Below, piece by piece: positions 40,668 through 50,629 of a stretch of 64,000 nucleotides of DNA (the stretch's first letter is position 1; every line of letters begins with the position of its first letter). This stretch comes from Plutella xylostella. Taxonomy: Eukaryota; Arthropoda; Insecta; Lepidoptera; Plutellidae. Both the position numbers and the translations under genes were made by a program. A model generated the notes under the pieces. It made no database searches and was not told where the DNA came from. It saw nothing but the letters and a program-made list of their open reading frames with translations. Where the stretch lies: contig NC_063982.1 of NCBI RefSeq assembly GCF_932276165.1, positions 1,939,501-2,003,500 on the forward strand, written 5' to 3'.

Positions 40668-41158
40668 GGCCCAGATAAATAGTCGTTGCTTAGCACTTTC
40701 TCAAACTAATGCTTAGCCAAGTACGACTTCACCTGAACTAAGTCGAGTTGCAATGAGTCTCTAAAATAGACACTACTTAGCGTTTGCTCGGCTAAGTCAC
40801 TGTCTTAGAACCTGTTATGTCAAATCTGCGTCAAATATATATTTATTTATCTGTGGTCATGGTTTCATTCCGTAGTTTTTTAGCAAATTTGGTATAAATG
40901 TGGTCTGTGGTTAGCCTGAGAGCTTAGAATAATAATTTCCTGAGAGTGTGGCAGATGTGACAATAGACAAAATTGTATGTATGCTAAGCAAGGGCCAAGT
41001 CTTGACAAATGTGAACTCGAACTCGGCTAAGTCAGAGTGCGAACTTACTGGCATAGTCTGTGCTCAAGTAGTGTCTATTTTAGTGAATTCGTGTTCTTAG
41101 CATGTGCTTAAGCTAAGACTCCGTCTTAGTTTCGTCTATTTATCTTGCCCTCAGTGTG
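40668..41158. repeat. TIR element with CTTAGC words, ~490 bp
   Basis: GGCCCAGATAAATAGTCG on the left pairs imperfectly with CGTCTATTTATCTTGCCC on the right; further in, AAAATAGACACTACTT pairs with AAGTAGTGTCTATTTT. CTTAGCA/GCTAAG words recur at least eight times. TSD not resolved. Confidence 0.55.
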
Positions 41159-41216
41159 CTTGTGTTCAGTCGAAAAGGATGAAAATCTTTTTGTGGTAAG
41201 TACTTAAGCTTGTTTT

Positions 41217-41413
41217 CAGATGGGGTAAACGTGTTCTGGAGTGCAGGCCGCGACTAGGCAAACGTCGTGTGGGACGCCCTCCGGCTAGATGGGGATTGCG
41301 AAAGGTAGCTGGATATGATTGGATGCGGAAAGCTAAAGATCGCTTCCAGTGGCGTTGCTTTGGGAGAGGCCGACGTCCAGCAGTGGACTGCTATAGGCTG
41401 ATGATGATGATGA
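41217..41413 (+). pseudogene. RTE-type LINE 3' coding end (second subfamily)
   Basis: WGKRVLECRPRLGKRRVGRP PARWGLRKVAGYDWMRKAKD RFQWRCFGRGRRPAVDCYRL-like translation, then (GATGAT)n. It differs from the 29-kb type in the last residues and matches the copies at 42.1 and 2.2 kb, so two RTE subfamilies are present. One DD pair is deleted (RWGLRK instead of RWGDDLRK). Confidence 0.8.
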
Positions 41414-41548
41414 CGCGTTTTTTCAGTATAACTGTCTATTACGTTATGTCAACACTTTTCGGTAATGAAAAACCAGAGATGAATGGATGTAAAGATTAGC
41501 CATTCAGACTATCTGACTGCCCAAGGCACGACACATGTATTAGGTATA

Positions 41549-41660
41549 CACTCACGAGCAATGAAAATAGCACTAAATTACTTCTAAACGGAAAAGACTA
41601 GGTTAATGACGCCGTCTGCAATATTGAAGTACCTTTAACAGAGCACCAGAATGACCTCCT
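41549..41660 (-). repeat. MITE C fragment
   Basis: CACTCACGAGCAATGAAAAT followed directly by AGCACTAAATTACTTCTAAA CGG is the right terminus in reverse; it ends at GCACCAGAATGACC. Confidence 0.65.
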
Positions 41661-41674
41661 GAGTCACCCCCTTT

Positions 41675-41781
41675 CAGAAGGGCTAGCACGGATCGTATTT
41701 AATACGTGACAAAAGCCTCAAGAGCGAGCGCGACGGACAACTTTTGTCACTACTTAATTACATCCCGTGCTAGCCCTTCTG
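41675..41781. repeat. small TIR MITE, 107 bp
   Basis: CAGAAGGGCTAGCACGGATC and its inverse GTGCTAGCCCTTCTG bound it; GTGACAAAAG / CTTTTGTCAC continue the arms. Confidence 0.8.
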
Positions 41782-42106
41782 CTTACTTTCGGTACCACTT
41801 TTGCTCCCTGTAACCTTCATTGCCGTGCCAATGAATACGTAAACAATACAATATATTTTTCACCGGAGCTTATTTAAAAAGAATTGCTTTTTAAACCGCA
41901 GGCCAATGGAGCTAGCCCCGGGCGCCTCCGTGACAGATGGAACGACAAGATGTCATTATTGTGTATATATATAATAATAATATTAAGTATACGTTATTAT
42001 TACTAAGGCATGCATATTGCATATGGTAGCGTTTTTACGTGTGATGGCGATATGAGAAACAATTTGAGTTTATGTAAACTTATTTTTGGTTGATTTCTTA
42101 GTTAGT

Positions 42107-42295
42107 TCATCATCAGCCTATAGCAGTCCACTGCTGGACGTAGGCCTCTCCCAAAGCACGCCACTGGATGCGATCTTTAGCTTTCCGCATCCAATCATAA
42201 CCAGCCACCTGTCGCAAGTCGTCACCCCATCTAGCCGGAGGGCGTCCCACAATACGTTTGCATAGGCGCGGCCTCCACTCCAGAACACGTTAGTT
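42107..42295 (-). pseudogene. RTE-type LINE 3' coding end (second subfamily)
   Basis: Reverse complement of the 41.2-kb type, from the GATGAT tail at the low end to GTTCTGGAGTGGAGGCCGCG at the high end. The two copies face opposite directions 700 bases apart. Confidence 0.85.
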
Positions 42296-42420
42296 AGTTA
42301 TTTCATCTTAATTCAGAAAATGTTGATTGCCAAAATATTTTTTCATTCAGCGACCCTACCGAGAGTAAATAAGCAAAGTTTGTATGCATAAACAATATGA
42401 TCACGCACACATATAAAGAA

Positions 42421-42571
42421 CTAGCTGTTCCCGCGCGCTTCGCTTCGCCTAAAAAAGTTTTCCCGTGGGAATTCCGGGATAAAAAGTAGCCTATGTTCTT
42501 TCCCAGGGTCTACACCGTATGTATACCAAATTTCATCCAAATCCGTTCAGTAGTTTTGGCGTGAAAGAGTA

Positions 42572-42618
<47 letters not shown>

Positions 42619-42658
42619 CAGCTACTTTCGTATTTAAAATATTAGTTAGGATTAGGAT
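42421..42658 (-). mobile_element. Helitron-like element (Lep1 type)
   Basis: CTAGCTGTTCCCGCGCGCTT to AATATTAGTTAGGATTAGGA, with a (GACA)n run. Very similar to the 34.0- and 38.8-kb copies. Confidence 0.7.
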
Positions 42659-42659
42659 G

Positions 42660-43148
42660 ATCACGACTCTAATCCATGAAAATAGATGACGTCGAAAGAT
42701 CGAGGTAATTAAATAACTATTTTGGAATGATTTTGATAATCTTACATTTTGTTTGTATTATTTTTATTGAAATTATAAAACCTTTAGATCGCAGTGATCG
42801 CACCCATTGCCGTGTTTTTGAAGACGCCTAGAAGTTTAGAAGTTTTGTGAAATCCATAATATTTTAAAACCTCTAAATAAAGCCATGTAAACTAAAAAGC
42901 TCCCTCAACAATAATAAAAAAAACTACCAGCAAACCATAAACGCCATTACAGCGCAACTAGAAAATATTAAGAAACAAAAGCGAGACCGGGGCTTACAAA
43001 CAATAGACTTGCAGGCAACATTAAAAACTCTTCACAATTCGCTTTGGAAAAATACGCCCTAACCTGTTGAGATAAAAGTAATAAACGAATGGTTAGGTGG
43101 GTTTTAGAAATGTGGTCTATAATGCCACATCGGTGCCACAAGTGATTC
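42660..43148. other. no recognisable gene; one CATTGCCGTG word
   Basis: CACCCATTGCCGTGTTTTTG near 42803 is an isolated match to the 11.6-15.0-kb word array. Otherwise AT-rich and unassigned. Confidence 0.35.
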
Positions 43149-43150
43149 TA

Positions 43151-43580
43151 CAGGGTGTTGCAAAAAGGGTATACTAAGCCGAAACCAGCATGTGCAGCAT
43201 GTTACTAAACATTCTGCATAGTAAAAAGTCACGTGACGAACAAAGTTTCTATGGAAAATGAATTTTTTTTCGCCAATTTTGATATCTGGGGGCACTGCCG
43301 TGCACTAAATAATTAAATTAACACGTGTTTTCATGCGATGTCCGAGTCAATATATTTATATAAAACATTAAAGATTTTTAAGATTGAGATGCGTGCGTGG
43401 ATAAGACTTGGTATTACATGGATCTCACAACTTTTTACCGTAGAACAACTGAGTTACGAGACTTGGTTATTTTAACAATAAGTATTGTTTTTGATGGGAT
43501 TCTGATTTCAGTTTCGGGCTTAGATATACCATGCTGCACATGCTGGTTTCGGCTTATTATACCCTTTTTGCAACACCCTG
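43151..43580. repeat. MITE M, longer form, TA TSD
   Basis: CAGGGTGTTGCAAAAAGGGT and its inverse with TA on each side. 430 bases instead of 231: about 200 extra central bases (GGGGGCACTGCCGTGCAC to TTTGATGG) are absent from other copies, and part of the left arm is lost. Confidence 0.8.
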
Positions 43581-43703
43581 TATAGTGCCACATCGGTGCT
43601 ACAACTGATTCTAGATGTGCTTGTGTTGTGGAGGGTTGACTCGAGTAGTGCTCCAGCAATTTTGTTGCGTTGTTCGGTTTTGCCGTACGAATGTTACAGT
43701 TAA

Positions 43704-44157
43704 GGGCTCCCACACATAAACACGACACGATGTCGCATCGTGCCACGACGCGGCGTCGTTTCACGATACGACGTCGCGTCGCGTAAATTTACGACGCGAC
43801 GTCGTTACGTGTCGATACACGAACTTGTTGTGGTCTATTTTCAAGGCATTGTACTTCTTTAAAAAGTGACTCCCATTATTCATTGTTGAAAGAAATGGGT
43901 GGATCCAGTATCTTCTGAGTATCTGTCTTTTCTTTCTTCGTCTTCTTATTAACAGCAGAAGCAGTACGCGTCAACTGCGGTCCATTTTTAGGGAATGAAT
44001 GTTGTATCGACGGCATCGTGCCGCGGAACTTTACGTTACGATGTCGTGTTTTTTTTACGATGGTAGTCGTAAATTTCCGCGACGCGACGTCGTATCGTGA
44101 AACGACGCCGCGTCGTGGCACGATGCGACATCGTGTCGTGTTTATGTGTGGGAGCCC
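43704..44157. mobile_element. TAA-flanked foldback element with GTCG-rich arms
   Basis: TAA lies at 43701-43703 and 44158-44160. Arms of ~85 bases start GGGCTCCCACACATAAACAC and are filled with CGACGTCG/GCGTCGTG permutations. The centre (43860-44040) is less repetitive, and a minus-strand frame there gives MPSIQHSFPKNGPQLTRTAS followed by a lysine-rich stretch. This could be a remnant of an accessory protein of a larger PIF/Harbinger element, but no domain is identifiable. Confidence 0.75.
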
Positions 44158-44160
44158 TAA

Positions 44161-44470
44161 CCCTGCAAGTGAAACTTGTGGTGTTATAAATCACGCCCCT
44201 GCGTCTGGCCTATCGTGAACTGGTTTTCGGATTCAAATTGTATTGAATTTGACAAGAATTTAACTTTGTAAATGTTATTTTGTTTTGACATCGCGATAGG
44301 ACCCTGTGTTTGCATATTTCCACGTAGCTAATGGATAAGCCAAGTAAATTGAGTAAAATTAAACGAGAAGGAGGAGGTTCTTAATTCGGCTGTATGTATG
44401 GGTATGTTTTTTGTGTTTGTTGGAGAGGTTTTTAGTGACTGATTGTAAGTTCTATCAAAATCGTTGTCAT
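44161..44470. other. no recognisable feature
   Basis: Unique-looking sequence with no reading frame of note. Confidence 0.4.
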
Positions 44471-44478
44471 CACGATAA

Positions 44479-44617
44479 AGGTACAAGCGTCCACCAAGTG
44501 GTGGACAAACGGATTTTCAATAAATGAATGGAATCGAGGCACTTGTGTTAATTTCTATAAAAAAATACTGACTGGTGTGGGCTGTTGCGTACGATGCCGA
44601 AAGGTGGACGCTTACCT
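44479..44617. repeat. MITE S, complete, TAA TSD
   Basis: TAA lies at 44476-44478 and 44618-44620. TIRs AGGTACAAGCGTCCACC and the inverse of GGTGGACGCTTACCT. Other copies are at 51.7, 60.8 and 63.5 kb. PIF/Harbinger-type by TSD. Confidence 0.8.
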
Positions 44618-44631
44618 TAAGAATACATATA

Positions 44632-44805
44632 CAGGGTGTTGCAAAATTGGTATACTAAGCCGAAACCTACATGTGCAGCATGGTATATCTAAGCCCGAAA
44701 CTGAAATCTGAATTTGGAAATTCGCGAAAACAAAAAAAAAATTCCATAGTAAAAGTCACGTGACCAACAAAGTTTCAATGGAAAATGAACACACACAACA
44801 CCCTG
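44632..44805. repeat. MITE M, right arm mostly lost, TA TSD
   Basis: The left arm is intact (CAGGGTGTTGCAAAATTGGT; GTGCAGCATGGTATATCTAA). The right side keeps only CAACACCCTG before TA. It lies 14 bases from MITE S. Confidence 0.8.
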
Positions 44806-44819
44806 TATATTTCATAACT

Positions 44820-45118
44820 GAAAACCCCAAGTTAACCAGAACTTAAGCGTGACTGGCATTGGCTGAATTATTATTGTCATTCAGTAGGATTTAAGATCAT
44901 TCTAAAACAGATTTACTGAAAAACTGGGTCAAAGACTGTTATTGAGTCTCTGTCTGTACCTACCGAAAGCTGTTTGGATAATAAGTTGATGGATTGCAGA
45001 GTGCTTCAGTAAAAGCTTCTATAGCTTTCGTTTCGTCGCGCCAACCATTTTATTTCTCAATTTGTGGTTATTTACTTGTGTTATGATGTTCTCTTTTCTT
45101 TTTTAAGGATACCTACAT
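44820..45118. other. no recognisable feature
   Basis: Nothing recognised. Confidence 0.4.
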
Positions 45119-45120
45119 AT

Positions 45121-45220
45121 ACTCATAAGCAATGAATAAGTTCCACACACAAAATGATATACAATATTACAGAATGTTTTCGTCTAGGAGCAATTTGGTG
45201 CTATTGTCACCGGAACTTTT
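45121..45220 (+). repeat. MITE C, internally deleted
   Basis: ACTCATAAGCAATGAATAAG at the left and GCAATTTGGTGCTATTGTCA CCGGAAC at the right, with the middle ~130 bases missing. A Helitron-like element joins its right end. Confidence 0.6.
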
Positions 45221-45223
45221 TAA

Positions 45224-45427
45224 TCCTAACTTAATATTATAAATGCGAAAGTAACTGTGTCTGTCTGTCTGTCTGTTACTCTTTCACGCCAAAACTACTG
45301 AACGGATTTGAATGAAATTTGGTATACATACGGTCTAGACCCTGGGAAAGAACATAGGCTACTCTTTATCCCGGAATTCCCACGGGAAAACTTTTTAAGG
45401 TGAAGCGAAGCGCGCGGGAACAGCTAA
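45224..45427 (+). mobile_element. Helitron-like element (Lep1 type)
   Basis: TCCTAACTTAATATTATAAA to GCGCGCGGGAACAGCTAA. The 3' terminus is CTAA, still within CTRR. Confidence 0.7.
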
Positions 45428-45479
45428 TTGCTTATAAAGCTGTTTTATTTAGTGATAGAAAAATGCTTGGTATGTATAA

Positions 45480-45780
45480 AGTAGTACTTAGTTGTATTGT
45501 AAGCTGAATGGAGGTGACACAGCTTGTCATTCTGAACAACTTTGGTAAATTCTTAAGTCCCTGCCTCACTTACGACTTACTATACATACTAGACAACTTT
45601 TGCAATAACCTGTAGGTACCTAAAGCTATGACCATTTCTTTGCCATCTATGCCACGATTATCTCCTTCAAAAGGTTATCTTTTAAAAACATCCTCACGAA
45701 ATACCCAGCGAAATCCACATTCATATAAAAACCCTCCGAACCTACCTATGTACAGTCAAGCTTCGATAATTCTTCCACTT
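45480..45780. other. possible degraded MITE D, otherwise unassigned
   Basis: GTAAGCTGAATGGAGGTGAC and CTTGTCATTCTGAACAACTT recall the D segment at 28.45 kb. Too diverged for a firm call. Confidence 0.3.
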
Positions 45781-45862
45781 GTAAAACGAGTCTTACGGAC
45801 CAGGTAATAAGATATATCGTTTAAAGTTATGGATGACTGCGTAGCTGTAAGTCCCCCCCTCC

Positions 45863-45893
45863 GTTGCCATGGCAACCGCCTTGGGGCGGGGTG
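45863..45893. promoter_or_regulatory. palindromic RFX-type X-box plus GC box
   Basis: GTTGCCATGGCAAC (45863-45876) is a perfect palindrome matching the X-box bound by RFX factors, which control ciliary genes in animals. TGGGGCGGGGTG (45882-45893) follows six bases later and resembles an Sp/KLF box. No repeat family is recognised here and no reading frame starts nearby, so its function is unknown. Confidence 0.4.
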
Positions 45894-46115
45894 TATTATG
45901 TACTAGGGTGGAAGGGACCATAGATACAAGAGGGTAAGTTGAGTTTTCGTGGAAAATTTTCGATTTTCATTTGTTTTGAGTTTTGACTGGTTGACGTTCG
46001 AATTGGGAATGCTTTTGGTTTTTTATGAGCGCTTCTCGGAATGAAGCAGTTGATTTTAATTTAAATACGAGAGTTTCCTAACAATATGTACATTAACATT
46101 GGAATTGAGTAAAAA

Positions 46116-46590
46116 CACTCACAAGCAATGAAACAGTTTCTCTTACAAAATTACGAATTTGACCAAAATATTTACTTTGTTAGTTAGTACTTAATACATA
46201 TTCTGATGCTCTATTAAATGTACCTATTCCAATACATATAGCAGACGGCATCATTAAGCGTGTTTTCAGTTTAGGAATAATTTGGTGCATTTGCAGACGA
46301 CCGAATGGCGTAGTGGTTAGTGACCCTGACTACTGAGCCGATGGTCCCGGGTTCGAATCCCGGCTGGGGCAGATATTTGTTTAAACACAGATATTTGTTC
46401 TCGGGTCTTGGATGTGCCCGTAAAATGGCAATACGCCCGCCCCCTATTACATTGGGACTAACATAACACTCTGGCGAAAAGTGGGTGCAGCAATGCACCT
46501 CTGCCTACCCCGCAAGGGAGTACATTAGTACAAGGCGTGAGTGCGTGTTTTTTTTTGGTGCATTTGCCACTTGAAATTTTTCATTTTGTA
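46116..46590 (+). repeat. MITE C carrying a SINE
   Basis: CACTCACAAGCAATGAAACA to TTTGGTGCATTTGCCACTTG then AATTTTTCATT. Split at TTTGGTGCATTTGC. Confidence 0.7.
46295..46553 (+). repeat. tRNA-derived SINE, type B, full length
   Basis: The 14-bp TSD TTTGGTGCATTTGC lies at 46281-46294 and 46554-46567. Head GAATGGCGTAGTGGTTAGTG, B box GGTTCGAATCCCGG, poly-T end. Confidence 0.95.
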
Positions 46591-46689
46591 CTAGGAAAAA
46601 CTACAAAAAGTATATCTAACCTGTGACTGAAATACCTTATAAACAAACGTAAAAATAGTCAATATTTACCAAAAAGTGGAATCTATTTA

Positions 46690-46845
46690 CTTATACTTTC
46701 AAGGAAACAAATACTTGAAGCAAGTTGATATATTATTGATCAAACAAAACACAAATACTTGTAGTAGATTGAAATATTACAAAGGGTGCCTTTATCGCCA
46801 TAAGTTCTCTTCCAGGCCACCTTTACGTGGAGGAATGACTTTTTG
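46690..46845 (-). repeat. LINE 3' end fragment
   Basis: AAAGGGTGCCTTTATCGCCA TAAGTTCTC, CAGGCCACCTTT at the high end, as in the 23.7-kb tail. The low end is diffuse. Confidence 0.5.
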
Positions 46846-46878
46846 AATAGATGAGGTAGGCGTTCAAATATTCCACAT

Positions 46879-47143
46879 TAAAAAAAAAAACACGCACTCA
46901 CGCCTTGTACTAATGTACTCCCTTGCGGGGTAGGCAGAGGTGCATTGCTGCACCCACTTTTCGCTAGAGTGTTATGTTAGTCCCAATGTAATAGGGGGCG
47001 GGCCTATTGCCATTTAACGGGCACATCCAAGACCCGAGAACAAATATCTGTGTTTTAAACAAATATCTGCCCCAGCCGGGAATCGAACCCGGGACCATCG
47101 GCTCAGTAGTCAGGGTCACTAACCACTACGCCATTCGGCCGTC
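46879..47143 (-). repeat. tRNA-derived SINE, type B
   Basis: A-run at the low end, type-B body, head at the high end (CCATTCGGCCGTC). No clear TSD. Confidence 0.9.
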
Positions 47144-47203
47144 TAATAATACATTTTAATCGGACTTTGAGTTATAATTTTATGCTACTAATACACTCAC
47201 GAG

Positions 47204-47262
47204 CAATGAAAAAGTTGTACGTAGTCAAGCCAATATTGAAGTAGGTAGGAACATTTAACCTT
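47204..47262 (+). repeat. MITE C terminal fragment
   Basis: CACTCACGAGCAATGAAAAA GTT then loses similarity. Confidence 0.55.
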
Positions 47263-47296
47263 TCATTATACATAAATTTCACCATTTAATGCACAG

Positions 47297-47677
47297 AAGC
47301 GTCCGTAGTCGAGCGGGCCTCAGTGATCGTAACTGATCGCTGAGGTTAAGCAACAACTGACACGGTCAGCCATTGGATGGGTGACCAATTTCAAGTGGTG
47401 CTTTTCTGGACGCTTCCGTGCTTCGGACGGCACGTTAAGCCGTGGGTCCCGGTTGCTGCTTCGGCAGCAGTCGTTAAGCCTAGTCAGAGGCCTTCGGGCG
47501 GCTTGAAAGCATCTGACAGTCGGGTTGCCCACTTACCCGACAACTCTCTCAGCACAAGCTTGCTTGTGTTGGGGTCCACCAACCCGCACTTGGCCAGCAT
47601 GGTGGACTAGGCCTAAACCCTTCCTTCATTGGAAGGAGACCCGTGCCCCAGCAGTGGGGACGTAATGGGTCGTGATG
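47297..47677 (+). repeat. 5S rRNA-derived SINE (SINE3 type), full length
   Basis: The 5' part contains GAGGTTAAGCAACAACTGAC, ACGGTCAGCCATTGGATGGG and TGACCA, clearly derived from 5S rRNA, including its internal promoter region. The middle carries GTGGGTCCCGGTTGCTGCTT and a GCTTGAAAGCATCTGACAGT block; the end has CCCTTCCTTCATTGGAAGGA and CCCAGCAGTGGGGACGTAAT. The perfect 13-bp TSD ATTTAATGCACAG at 47284-47296 and 47678-47690 fixes both ends. 5S-headed SINEs are known in fish and other animals. Confidence 0.9.
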
Positions 47678-47690
47678 ATTTAATGCACAG

Positions 47691-48200
47691 CGAAACTCTC
47701 TAATCCTTTATACTTTTGGAAGCATAATATTATGTACATTTCATTAAACACAGAGACACACTAAAAACGTAACTGCAACACATATTATTATTTTCAGGCC
47801 AGATTTACAAATAAAGCAAGACATTTTATGTATCGATTGCGGCAAGTGACCCTGTAACCCTCACGCGAGGAGGCACAGCGATTAACCACTTGACCTACGG
47901 AGTATGAGGGCTAGAGAATGCGTACTCGATTGTACTCGTGTATATTATCTGTGAGTGCAACAGTACTCAGTACTCAGTGGGTTACTGAATGGTGCTTAAT
48001 TTTAGAACTGCGCTGTTGGATGTTTTTGAGGCGAAATGTATTTTTTTCGTTCTTTTCGGTCGGAAAAATGAGGTGTTCTCATTCTACATATGAAGTTTGA
48101 CTGCTAAAAAGTCTATTTGACTGGAGCTACAAAATAAATACCTATAACTTTTATCTTGATTTAGATATTGTAAATACTGAATGTCAATTATAAAAAAATA
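47691..48200. other. mostly unassigned; weak tRNA-like scrap
   Basis: 47855-47905 (CCCTCACGCGAGGAGGCACA GCGATTAACCACTTGACCTA) looks like a decayed inverse tRNA/SINE head. The 60-codon frame beyond it lacks features. Confidence 0.3.
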
Positions 48201-48208
48201 TTGATGTT

Positions 48209-48532
48209 GATTCTGAAGGAGGAAATTCTAATTTTAACGCTGTCAAACTAAAAAATTTGCTAGCATAAAATGAAATTTACGGAAACAATCATAGAGTCGA
48301 ATTTTAAACAAAGAAATTAAGGTTTTGACATCGCTAAATTTAAAATTTCTGCCTTCAGAATCGATATCATTGATGTCGATTCTGAAGGCAGACATTCTAA
48401 TTTTAACGCTGTCAAAACCTTAATTTCTCTATTTAAAATTCGACTCTATGAGTGTTCCCGTAAATGTCATTTTTTGCTAGCAAAATTTATAGTCTGACAG
48501 CGTTAAAATTAGAATTTCCGCCTTCAGAATAG
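48209..48532. repeat. foldback element, 324 bp, ~155-bp arms
   Basis: ATTCTGAAGGAGGAAATTCT AATTTTAACGCTGTCA pairs with TGACAGCGTTAAAATTAGAA TTTCCGCCTTCAGAAT across nearly the whole element. The inner arms also contain CTGCCTTCAGAATCGATATC facing GTCGATTCTGAAGGCAG, so the terminal motif is repeated at the centre. It is a single copy in the window. No TSD identified. Confidence 0.85.
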
Positions 48533-49550
48533 CTACCAATGTCTATATAAAAATGATGACTGTAAATTGCGTTTGTGTATAATTAATATTAGGTACTTAT
48601 TGTCAAATAGCTAAATAAGATTCACAGTCACTGAAATCAATAAATAATTAAGTAATACAAGGTTTCCCTAGTTTAGGCATCAGAAGATTACTACATACTT
48701 TTGAAACTATTCAACTTAATCAATTACCTACTTATTTTAACATAGTTAAATTAACTAACTTTACACTAAATTCATTATTCTGCTAACAATCGTATGTTTT
48801 GTGAATTATCTTTTGCAATAAAGTATTACTTCTCAAAGGCTCAACTTCAAAATTCACATTATAATGTCAAACCAAAACTAGTAATAGGTATATATGTAGG
48901 TATATATAAAACTAGTAATACTTAACTGAAAAGCTGAGCTAATATAGATAATATATACTTATTGAAAGTTAAATTCAGACGCTCGAAATATAAACATACG
49001 ATAGCTGAAAAGTCACTGAACTTAGTTACAGAATGGAAATTAAATACATAGTCACAGGGCTCTTTAATTTTTCTTATAGTGCCTACACTTCTTTATAATG
49101 TGTGTGTAAACTTGAAGAAAACTTAAGTAAGGTAAGGTCTTAAACTTATTTATTCAGTAAAAGCATTCCCAAAACATGACCTAGGTAAGTATTCTTAGTT
49201 TCAAATAAAAACATATTTTATATTAACGTTCATCTCTTCTACTCCTTGCTAACCATTTCACTAAGTAGAAAAGGGACAACTATATTCTATCTTGTCCTAT
49301 TCACAACGTTAATGATATGCAATGCGACCCTCTTTAAATAATCTGTCTCTTTCACCCTTGCAAAAGTTATGCGAGTGAGAAAGAGATGGGTATACTCATT
49401 GAATTTCATCGTTTAGTCACAATATGATGTGAAATGATATCGCCACTTTGTATTGACCTGTCTTCGCATGACGTATTTGCTGTAGACAGTGTCTTTTTAA
49501 GCTGGTCGTAGTAAAGGTATGGTTGTACTGGAGGCTAAAATAACTTAAGA
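48533..49550. other. no recognisable gene or repeat
   Basis: About 1 kb of AT-rich sequence without obvious TIRs or frames. The 49.2-49.4-kb part has imperfect inverted AAGAGA/TCTCTT segments only. Confidence 0.45.
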
Positions 49551-49554
49551 AATT

Positions 49555-49728
49555 ATAAAGCTATGCTTGGTCTTTCTCTGAATGATCCTATAAGAATAAG
49601 AAATAAGATAATTTGGAGAATAAAGAACGATTCCACATAGTTATCACATCTTGAATAAATACCTCTTAAAATCTGCTAGCTTTAATTCTTTGTGTCAGGG
49701 CCGTCATATCTGCCAAAGAACCGATAAA
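49555..49728 (+). pseudogene. RTE-type LINE relic, degenerate
   Basis: GCTATGCTTGGTCTTTCTCT translates to AMLGLSLNDPIRI, and CGTCATATCTGCCAAAGAAC to RHICQRTDK, two RTE C-terminal motifs in the right order. The sequence between is rearranged. Confidence 0.6.
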
Positions 49729-50022
49729 TACGTAATACACCCACGAGCAATGAAAAAGTTCCAGACTTTGGTGAAACTAGGCATAAACTGAAATATTGAA
49801 GAAAGAGGAACGTTTTCGTAATTAATTCCTTAAAAAATGTCGTGCTGCTATTGGACTATACAGTATAGGTATAGCCATCAACGACGGTGCGGCCGTCGTC
49901 GTAACTCATAACCCACGAGCGCTGCAACAACCATCTACATAGATGCTGTGGCCGATGAATAATTAATTAATGAATGAACCTACCTTTTAATATATTTCTT
50001 TTCTTAACAGAGATACTCTGTA

Positions 50023-50191
50023 TCCTACTAATATTATAAACAAGAAAAGTTTGTGAGTAATATTATGGATGGATTGATTTTTTATTAGTTGTTACTCTTA
50101 CACGATAAAACGGCTGGACCAAGTTTAATAGTTTATAAGCTTTTTCGACAGACGGGAAAACTTTTTAAGGCGAAGCGAAGGTTAAAGCTAG
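50023..50191 (+). mobile_element. Helitron-like element, short diverged subtype
   Basis: TCCTACTAATATTATAAACA to GGCGAAGCGAAGGTTAAAGC TAG. It lacks the GTCT run and has AAAGCTAG instead of CAGCTAG. Confidence 0.6.
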
Positions 50192-50620
50192 TAAGCTACA
50201 AGCTTAGCTTTTACTACACCTTGCCCTTACGTCAGCGAAGCGTGAATAACAAATGAAGGTAAAACATGAATTTTATTTATGTATTCGTCTGTTGACAGCA
50301 CATAGCGTTAATGAACTTTTAATGTATACTACGCTTAGGTCATGATAAATCACTGTAGGTACGCTAAGGCTATTTATGTAAGGGTTTTGAAGATTGAAGA
50401 TTTGATAGGGTACTGCTTATTTATAGAAAATAATTTTTTTTTTCTTTTTTTTAACATATATTATGTAGGTATTTAAAAGAAATTAATTAGTTACCTACAA
50501 TGATTTACTACTGTTTTCAATAACAATATTAGTTATGTATTTGCAGGTTCAAAACTTTGTCACCAAACTTTCCTGAGGCAGATAAAACACAATTTAACAT
50601 AATGTTAAGTGAAGGAAAAT
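50192..50620. other. no recognisable feature
   Basis: AT-rich spacer between two Helitron-like copies. Confidence 0.4.
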
Positions 50621-50629
50621 ATATCACTA

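Noticed and set aside
47320..47610. Overlapping frames of 70 and 77 codons on opposite strands
   Set aside because: Both lie inside the 5S-derived SINE and recur in the diverged copy at 52.1 kb with strands exchanged.
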